DNA from: WLNJ01 sp037131165
GTDB taxonomy: Bacteria; Actinomycetota; Thermoleophilia; Solirubrobacterales; Solirubrobacteraceae
Assembly: GCA_037131165.1 (NCBI GenBank)
Contig: JBAXRO010000021.1
Location: forward strand, 1 to 30,945
DNA length: 30,945 nt
Direction of reading: 5' to 3'
Position 1 is the stretch's first letter; every line of letters begins with the position of its first letter. This document shows, piece by piece, positions 25,487 to 30,945 of the stretch. The notes beneath the pieces are model-generated. The model was given only the letters and a program-made list of their open reading frames with translations. It searched no databases and had not been told where the DNA came from. The translations under genes and the position numbers were made by a program.

Positions 25487-26398
25487 CTAGTCGACCTTCG
25501 GGGGGACCAGGTCCGCCAACTTCGGCCCGTTGCTGCACTGGGAGACAACGAAGCCCTTGGCGCACAGGGTCGCGGCCCGCCACTCCCTCTGCAGGTCGTT
25601 CTGGAAGGCGACCTGCTTGACCTGGAGCCTCGTCGACTTCAGCTGGGACTTGACCTGCTCCTCGATCCGATCGAACGGTGGCGCCTTCTTGCCGTTGCTG
25701 GTGATGAACAATCCCCTGTTCTTCTTGTAGAAAGCCTTTGCCTCGTCGGTCGAGGGCTCCTCGGATTCCGCCTGCTCCTTACTGCTCAGCTTCTGTTGGG
25801 CGATCTGGGCCTTGATCTGGAGCTGGACGTCGGCCCTGGTCATGCCCGACTTCCCGAGCCGCTGCTCGAATGCCGCTTTGGCTGTCGTGGCCGATGCCTT
25901 GGCGCCGGCGGACGCCGTGACGTACTGCGAGAGGGTCTGGTCGACCTCCGTCGGGTCGATCTTGATTCCCTCCTGCTTGGCCTCCTGGAGCAACCACTGG
26001 TAGCTGATCAACTGCGATTGCACGGCTGACCTCGTCTGTTCGTACTGCGACTTGCATCCGGCGGTGAGCTGAGCGGCGGCCGGTTGCGGCTGCTTGTTCT
26101 TTGCTGCGTTGGCTGCCAGTGCTGCCTTGCATCGCGCGAAGCCAGGGGGGTCCAGCGGGATCGAACCGCCGATCGAACCGCCGATCGGCGAGGTACCGCG
26201 GATTTGGGCCATGAGGAATCGGTTGAACTGCGCCTTGGTGACGGTGGCGCCGGCTGTTCCGATCGCTGCGGTGTCGGTTCCAGGGACGCTTTCCGGAGCC
26301 GCCGGCGCCGAGTCACCGCAGCCGGTGGCGATGGCGGCGATGGCGAGCAGCGAGACGATGAGCGACGGCCTGGGGCCGTGGCTTGCAGCGGTGTCCAT
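25487..26398 (-). CDS. SurA N-terminal-domain lipoprotein, without visible parvulin domain
   Basis: A 303-residue exported lipoprotein. The signal sequence SLIVSLLAIAAIATGC has a lipobox at Cys27. The region ~50-260 follows the SurA_N/PrsA chaperone pattern: TVTKAQFNRFLMAQI, two Cys (FARCKAAL and TAGCKSQY) in a paired spacing, QLISYQWLLQEAKQEGIKIDPTEVDQTL, and a helix ending in AKAFYKKNRGLF. After this the chain goes straight to PPFDRIEEQVKSQLKSTRLQVKQVAFQNDLQREWRA, so the peptidyl-prolyl isomerase (parvulin) domain seen in PrsA is absent. A periplasm- or wall-side folding chaperone is the likely role. Two more Cys (LCAKGFVVSQC) lie at the end. The start is ATG at 26398; an in-frame ATG at 26410 is also possible. 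Confidence 0.82.
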   Translation of the reverse strand: MDTAASHGPRPSLIVSLLAIAAIATGCGDSAPAAPESVPGTDTAAIGTAGATVTKAQFNRFLMAQIRGTSPIGGSIGGSIPLDPPGFARCKAALAANAAKNKQPQPAAAQLTAGCKSQYEQTRSAVQSQLISYQWLLQEAKQEGIKIDPTEVDQTLSQYVTASAGAKASATTAKAAFEQRLGKSGMTRADVQLQIKAQIAQQKLSSKEQAESEEPSTDEAKAFYKKNRGLFITSNGKKAPPFDRIEEQVKSQLKSTRLQVKQVAFQNDLQREWRAATLCAKGFVVSQCSNGPKLADLVPPKVD

Positions 26399-26550
26399 GA
26401 GCGGCAGCATACCCCGGTCGCGGCCCGCCTCGAAGCCGCCAAACGGGCCAGTCTCAGGGGGAAACACTCAGTTCCCCGCAGCATCGCTCCTTGAGGTCGC
26501 ACCTGATTCAGCCGCCATTGGAGCTGGCAGCCCGGCTGCGCCCCACTTAC

Positions 26551-26578
26551 GTGACGTTTACCCGCACAGGGGTAGATT
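26551..26578 (+). promoter_or_regulatory. Putative promoter for a leaderless protease mRNA
   Basis: GTGACG (26551-26556) and TAGATT (26573-26578) are 16 bases apart, each matching the sigma-70-type consensus at 4 of 6. The expected transcription start, ~7 bases past the -10, falls on the A of the ATG at 26585. No Shine-Dalgarno precedes that ATG, which fits a leaderless message. Pattern matching only. Confidence 0.35.
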
Positions 26579-26584
26579 CCGTCA

Positions 26585-29407
26585 ATGATCTCGAGCCGGA
26601 TCGCCATTGCTGGGAGTGCCGTGGTGGCCACTCTGGCGCTCGGGGCGACCGCCTTTCCCGGCGGCCCTGACAGCAGTGGGACGGGAACCGGGTCGGCGCA
26701 GCCACCAGCCCCGACCAGAGGCGCACACGAAGCCGCCCGAAAGGTCGCAGCGCCGAGCCCTGCGGTCGCACAGGCGCCGGCTGCCAATGCAGCAGACCCG
26801 GTTCGGATCGCCCGCGACTGGCTCGCTGCGAACCCTCGACTGTCGGGTGGGAACGAGGCCTCGAATTTCCGCCTTGCCCTGACCCAACGCTCGCCGGTTA
26901 CCGGTCAGACCATCGTGCGGTTCGAGCAGACCCAAGGCGGCTTGCCCGTCTTCGCCGGGCAGGCTGCGCTCGTTGTCGATTCCGCTCGGGGCGTGGTCGC
27001 GGCCAACGCAGAGACGACGCCCGGGAGGGTCATCGACACGATCCCCGGGATCGGGCCGCAAGAGGCGGAGCGGGTTGCGCTCGAGCAGGCGGGTCGAACC
27101 GCAGGCAGGGGGCTGCGGATCGAGGGACGATCCCTCACGATCTACGACCCGAAGCTGATCGGGGCGCCGGCCGACCGTTCGCCGGGACCGGTGTGGAAGG
27201 TCACCGTGTCGCGCGACGGGGCGACCCCGCTTCGCAGGGATGTCTTGGTCGACGCCAAGACCGGCGAGGTTGCGATATCGCTCAACCGTCTGGCGGCTGC
27301 AGCTCCTGGACTTGATCGCCGGGTCTGCGATGCGCGCTCGAGATCCGGCTCGGTTCCCTGCGTCTCGCCGGCGCGGGCCGAGGGCGGTCCGGCAGCCTCG
27401 GTCGCAGACGTCAACTACGCATACGACCACGCGGGTGACACCTGGCGGTTCTTCAAGGACCTGGCCCGCGAAGGGCTCGACGGCAAGGGCTCGCCGATCG
27501 TGTCGACCGTTCGCTACTGCCCGACCACGAGCCAGTGCCCGTTCGAGAACGCTTACTGGAGCGGCAAGCAGATGGTCTACGGCGCCGGGTACCCGAAGGC
27601 CGACGATGTCGTCGCCCATGAGCTGACTCACGGGGTCACTCAGCACTCCTCGAACCTCGTCTACTACTACCAGGCGGGTGCGATCAACGAAGGGATCTCC
27701 GACGTTTTCGGTGAGCTGGTCGACCTCAGCAACGGCAAAGGGGACGATTCCGATGCGGTCCGATGGAAGATCGGGGAGGAAGCGCCAGGAGGCATGATCC
27801 GGGACATGGCGAACCCGCCAGCCAAGGATCAGCCCGATCGCACCGGCTCGAGCCTCTACGACGCCGACCTCGCCTTCACCGATGACGGTGGCGTCCATGC
27901 AAACAGCGGGATCGTCAACAAGACGGCCTTCTTGATCTCCCAGGGCGGGACCTTCAACGGCCGGACGGTCATCGGTATTGACCCGGCCGGTGAGCCGACC
28001 AACGTCAGGAAGTCTTCGTTGATCTGGTACCAAGCCAGTCAACTCCTGACCTCCGGCGCCGATTTCCAGCAGTTGGGCGAGGTGCTGAGGAGCGTCTGCC
28101 GCGGAATGGCAGGAAAGGGCGACATCTCCGGCGAGGACTGCGATCAGGTCGATGCTGCAGTGGCTGCCACGGAGCTCGCGATCACCCCCAATGCCGCCCC
28201 GATCGCGAAGGCTCCCGTCTGCACCTCCGGCGCACCGGTCGACACGTGGTCCGAGGGGTTCGAGAACGGTCCCGACAACGGTGCGTGGCGGAGGAGCGCG
28301 ACGACCGGCACTGTCGGCTGGTACTGGGCGTCCGAGAAGCCCTCGACCGGCCTGTTCGCGAGCGAGGGAGCAAACAACCTCTGGGCCGTCGACAGCACGG
28401 CGGTTACGGACACGGCGATCGCGATGACCTTGCCTGTGAAGGTGCCGGCCAACGGCTTCATGAGGTTCGAGCACCTCTACGAGTTCGAGGTGACCGACGG
28501 TCATCTCGCCGACGGCGGCGTCGTGGAGTACTCGATCGATGACGGAGCCTCGTGGCAGGACGCCGGGACGCTGATGGCCAACTCCGGTTACACGGGGGCG
28601 ATCGATCCCGGTACGACGATTCCCGCGAACGAGCGCAATCCGCTGAGGGGCCGCAAGGCCTTCGTCGGCGCGACCAACGGCTACACCGCAACCCGCATGG
28701 ACCTCTCGAGCCTCGCCGGCAGGTCCGTGCGTTTCCGGTTTCGTCTCGGGACTGACAGCGGGAATGGGGACGCTGACTACGCGGGCTGGTTCGTCGACAG
28801 GATGCGGGTCTACTCATGCGATCCGAGCCCCGACATCGATCCCCCCGCAGTCGAGAAGTTCGCCCCACTCGGCGCTTCCGACGTCAACGCCCGCAAGGTC
28901 ACCTTCCGGTTGTCCTTCACTGAGTCCGTCACAGGACTCGATCCGAGCGACTTCCTCATCAAGGGGACGAGTTCGGGTTGGGCCGTCGCTTCGGTCACGG
29001 GCAGCGGCCCTGGTCCCTACACGGTCGAGCTTCTCGGGCCGCGCAGCACCGACGGGACCCTGTACCTGACCCTCGGACTCAGCGCCGTCAGCGATCTCGG
29101 AGGCAACGTCGGCCCGGCCTCGGGGATCGAGGCTGCGCCTCGGCTCAGGGTCGATCGCGTCGCCCCCGACACCCGAATTTCGGGCGGGCCGACGGGCGGG
29201 CCACGACCGACCTTCCAGTTCACCTCGCCGGCACCTGATGTGAAGTCCTACCAGTGCAGGTTCGGCTCCGAGGCGTGGACTGCCTGCTCCTCCCCGTTCA
29301 AGCGGGCGAAGTCGCTCTCGAAGGGAAGGCGCAGGTTCGAGGTGAGGGCAATCGACGGGGCCGGTAACACCGACCCGACGCCGGCCCGCAGGAACTTCGT
29401 CGTCTGA
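26585..29407 (+). CDS. Secreted M4 (thermolysin-like) metalloprotease with C-terminal beta domains
   Basis: A 940-residue zinc endopeptidase. The signal peptide is at 1-25 (IAIAGSAVVATLALGATAF), followed by a Pro/Ala-rich linker. The propeptide has an FTP-like part (~80-135, IVRFEQTQGGLPVFAGQAALVVD) and a PepSY-like part (~175-235, VWKVTVSRDG...VLVDAKTGEV). The catalytic domain is ~275-540: zinc motif HELTH with His345, Glu346 and His349, third ligand Glu369 in NEGISD exactly 20 residues on, and GVHANSGIVNK with His438, equivalent to thermolysin His231. After this come a MAM/immune-inhibitor-like beta domain (~545-745), an Ig-like domain (~748-858) and a C-terminal YQCRF...WTAC...GAGNTDPTP module common in actinobacterial surface proteins. 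Catalysis looks intact. It probably digests external protein; maturation should remove ~1-270. Confidence 0.95.
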   Translation: MISSRIAIAGSAVVATLALGATAFPGGPDSSGTGTGSAQPPAPTRGAHEAARKVAAPSPAVAQAPAANAADPVRIARDWLAANPRLSGGNEASNFRLALTQRSPVTGQTIVRFEQTQGGLPVFAGQAALVVDSARGVVAANAETTPGRVIDTIPGIGPQEAERVALEQAGRTAGRGLRIEGRSLTIYDPKLIGAPADRSPGPVWKVTVSRDGATPLRRDVLVDAKTGEVAISLNRLAAAAPGLDRRVCDARSRSGSVPCVSPARAEGGPAASVADVNYAYDHAGDTWRFFKDLAREGLDGKGSPIVSTVRYCPTTSQCPFENAYWSGKQMVYGAGYPKADDVVAHELTHGVTQHSSNLVYYYQAGAINEGISDVFGELVDLSNGKGDDSDAVRWKIGEEAPGGMIRDMANPPAKDQPDRTGSSLYDADLAFTDDGGVHANSGIVNKTAFLISQGGTFNGRTVIGIDPAGEPTNVRKSSLIWYQASQLLTSGADFQQLGEVLRSVCRGMAGKGDISGEDCDQVDAAVAATELAITPNAAPIAKAPVCTSGAPVDTWSEGFENGPDNGAWRRSATTGTVGWYWASEKPSTGLFASEGANNLWAVDSTAVTDTAIAMTLPVKVPANGFMRFEHLYEFEVTDGHLADGGVVEYSIDDGASWQDAGTLMANSGYTGAIDPGTTIPANERNPLRGRKAFVGATNGYTATRMDLSSLAGRSVRFRFRLGTDSGNGDADYAGWFVDRMRVYSCDPSPDIDPPAVEKFAPLGASDVNARKVTFRLSFTESVTGLDPSDFLIKGTSSGWAVASVTGSGPGPYTVELLGPRSTDGTLYLTLGLSAVSDLGGNVGPASGIEAAPRLRVDRVAPDTRISGGPTGGPRPTFQFTSPAPDVKSYQCRFGSEAWTACSSPFKRAKSLSKGRRRFEVRAIDGAGNTDPTPARRNFVV

Positions 29408-29416
29408 CGCTCCCGG

Positions 29417-29905
29417 TCAGTGGGGTCCCGCAGCGGGTCCGCCATGCTCGCCGGAGGTGTCCGGAACCCCGCGCTCGAGCATCAAGGCCGCGGTGATCGC
29501 GCCGACGAGGAAGATCCCGGCAGAGAGCCAGAACGCAGCCGTGTAGCCGTGGATCGCCGCCGGCTCGAGCAGGGCCTTGACCAGTGGCGGCAGCTGACTC
29601 ACCTGCTCGGGCGTGCCGGTACCGCTCGGCGCCTTGACCCCGGCCGGAAGCCGCTCGGTGAGCCAGTCCTTGCTCGCGGTCGCGGCGATCGTGCTGAGAA
29701 GGGCCGTCCCGGCCGCGCCGCCGACCTGCTGGCAGGTGTTGACGAGGGCCGAAGCGATCCCGGCGTCCTCCGGGCGGACCCCTGAGGTTGCGGTGTTGAT
29801 CGCGGTCGCGAAGATAAGGCCGAAGCCGATGCCGAGGATGATCAGCGCGGGCATCACCGCCGTCAGGTAGGTGGACGTCTCGTCGAGCTGGGCGAGGCGC
29901 TCCAT
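29417..29905 (-). pseudogene. C-terminal fragment of a DHA2-type MFS exporter, truncated at ~29900
   Basis: The last ~160 residues of a second DHA2 pump: QLDETSTYLTAVMPALIILGIGFGL, then ATSGVRPEDAGIASALVNTCQQVGGAAGTALL (a hallmark late segment of this group), a long outer loop, and the final helices HGYTAAFWLSAGIFLVGAITAALML. The stop is at 29417, only 9 bases from the end of the convergent protease gene. Similarity to MFS proteins stops just upstream of RLAQLDE, near 29900. The N-terminal ~350 residues are missing, because the sequence there switches to a plus-strand ABC exporter. The annotated start is therefore an artefact of the joint. Confidence 0.75.
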
Positions 29906-30945
29906 CGTGGCCTGGGATCGCGGCGCCTGGACAGGGCTCGCCCAAGCCATCATGCTCATCGGCTTGCAGGCGGTGATGCTGACCACGGGCATCTTCCTGT
30001 GGAGCCAGGGCCAGGCGACGCCAGGCGATATCGCCAGCCTCATCGCCACCCAGTTCCTCATTACCGGCTATCTGCGCGACATCGCCCAGCATGTCCGCCA
30101 GATCCAGCGCACCATCAACGACATGGACGATGTGCTGGACTTCCGCGACGCCGACATCGACGTGGCCGACAAGCCCGGCGCCAAGGCGCTTGTGGTGGAG
30201 CGGGGCGGGATTCGCTTCGACGACATCACCTTCCGCTACAAGGGCGCCAGCAGCGCGGTCTACGAGGGCTTCTCGCTGGAGATTCCGGCGGGGCAGCGGG
30301 TGGGGCTTGTTGGCCATTCGGGCTCGGGCAAATCCACCTTCGTGAAGCTCATCCAGCGGCTCTACGACCTCGATGGCGGGCGCATCCTGATCGACGGGCA
30401 GGACATCTCCGCCGTCACCCAGTCCTCCCTGCGCGAAGCCGTGGGCTTGGTGCCGCAGGACCCCATCCTGTTCCATCGCTCGCTGGCGGAGAATATCGCC
30501 TATGGGCGGCCGGGCGTCACGCTGGACGACATCCGCGAGGCCGCGCGCCTCGCCCATGCGGCGGAATTCATCGAGGGCTTGTCCAAGGGCTATGACACGC
30601 TGGTGGGCGAGCGCGGCATCAAGCTCTCGGGCGGCGAGCGCCAGCGGGTCGCCATCGCCCGGGCCATTCTGGCGAATACGCCGATCCTCGTGCTCGACGA
30701 GGCCACCTCCAGCCTCGACAGCCTGTCCGAGCGGTTCATCCGGCAGGCCATCGAGCGGCTATCGGCGGGGCGCACCACCATTGTGGTGGCGCACCCGCTC
30801 TCGACCATCCAGCGCCTCGACCGGATCCTGGTCTTCGATCCAGGAAAAGGCGTGGAGGGCGGGACCCACGAGCAGCTGCTCGCCCGCCCCGGCGGGGGCT
30901 ATCCCCCGGTGCTGGGAGTGCCGGTCGGGGCGGGTGGAATCGCCG
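29895..30945 (+). CDS. C-terminal half of an ABC exporter (fused membrane and ATPase domains), foreign to the window
   Basis: An open frame runs from the joint to the window end: W-x-GLAQAIMLIGLQAVMLTTG (membrane helix), GQATPGDIASLIATQFLITGYLRDIAQHV, then the ATPase. Walker A is GHSGSGKST (near 30317), the Q-loop VPQDP, the signature LSGGERQR, Walker B ILVLDEATSSLDS, and the H-loop AHPLST where AHRLST is expected. This is a type-1 ABC exporter half-transporter (lipid or drug class). Motif style and codon choice look proteobacterial, perhaps alphaproteobacterial (inferred), unlike the rest of the window. The N-terminal half is missing at the joint. The last ~120 bases encode a degraded match (DPGKGVEGGTHEQLL, then YPPVLGVPV), as expected from sequence errors at a contig end. 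Confidence 0.8.

Noticed and set aside
26582..28504. 640-residue open frame antisense to the M4 protease
   Set aside because: It is a GC-driven shadow: the plus strand has complete zinc and catalytic motifs, while the antisense product is Arg/Asp/Gly-rich with no domain.
1..30945. CRISPR arrays, tRNA/rRNA genes, insertion sequences, phage genes or defence islands
   Set aside because: No short regularly spaced repeats, no tRNA-like cloverleaf, no transposase, integrase or nuclease-type motifs were found on either strand; the only repeats are protein-coding propeller blades.
29900..30945. Horizontal acquisition of an ABC exporter as an exciting island
   Set aside because: The gene lacks its N-terminal half, the joint has no mobile-element signature, and the end is degraded, so misassembly is the simpler explanation.

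Overview
The window is high-GC bacterial DNA with densely packed genes. It looks actinobacterial, and most like Thermoleophilia/Solirubrobacterales. That placement is an inference from protein style: secreted proteins with Cys-paired 'WQRC...C' and 'YQCRF...C' modules, SurA-N lipoproteins, many GTG/TTG starts, and no phage, IS or CRISPR content. No tRNA, rRNA or intact mobile element was seen.

Layout. 1-1068: 3' part of a probable carbohydrate-active protein. 1338-4338: a divergent pair, a DmdC-like acyl-CoA dehydrogenase (-) and a nitronate monooxygenase (+). 4442-7657: a minus-strand operon of ABC ATPase, ABC-2 permease and a polytopic GT-C-like membrane protein. 7801-9630: a secreted protein and a PPK2 polyphosphate kinase (+). 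9596-11020: a paralogue of the GT-C-like protein, overlapping the ppk2 3' end tail to tail. 11133-14611: two secreted beta-propeller-like repeat proteins (-), the first followed by a textbook intrinsic terminator. 14728-15474: a ZIP metal transporter. 15638-16121: two gene fragments meeting at one breakpoint. 16265-18360: a small lipoprotein and a cyclopropane fatty acid synthase (-). 18554-19701: a YceI protein and a small membrane protein (+). 19711-22770: a CPA2-type antiporter and TerC (-), with a divergent GAP/Sap-family membrane protein (+). 22829-25370: a DHA2 MFS exporter (-) and a divergent TetR regulator (+), a classic regulated efflux pair. 25487-29407: a SurA-N lipoprotein (-) and a large secreted M4 metalloprotease (+).

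The last kilobase does not belong with the rest. A DHA2 MFS gene (-) is cut near 29900. From there the plus strand encodes the C-terminal half of an ABC exporter in proteobacterial style, and its final ~120 bases look corrupted by base errors. With the double truncation near 15975, this points to assembly chimerism or rearrangement. Both joints should be checked before any biology is read from them.

No clear new defence or biosynthetic system was found. The most interesting biological leads are the duplicated GT-C-like family (one copy in an ABC operon), the pair of secreted propeller proteins, the DHA2 pump with an Asp-to-Asn change in its first membrane motif, and the possibly leaderless protease gene.
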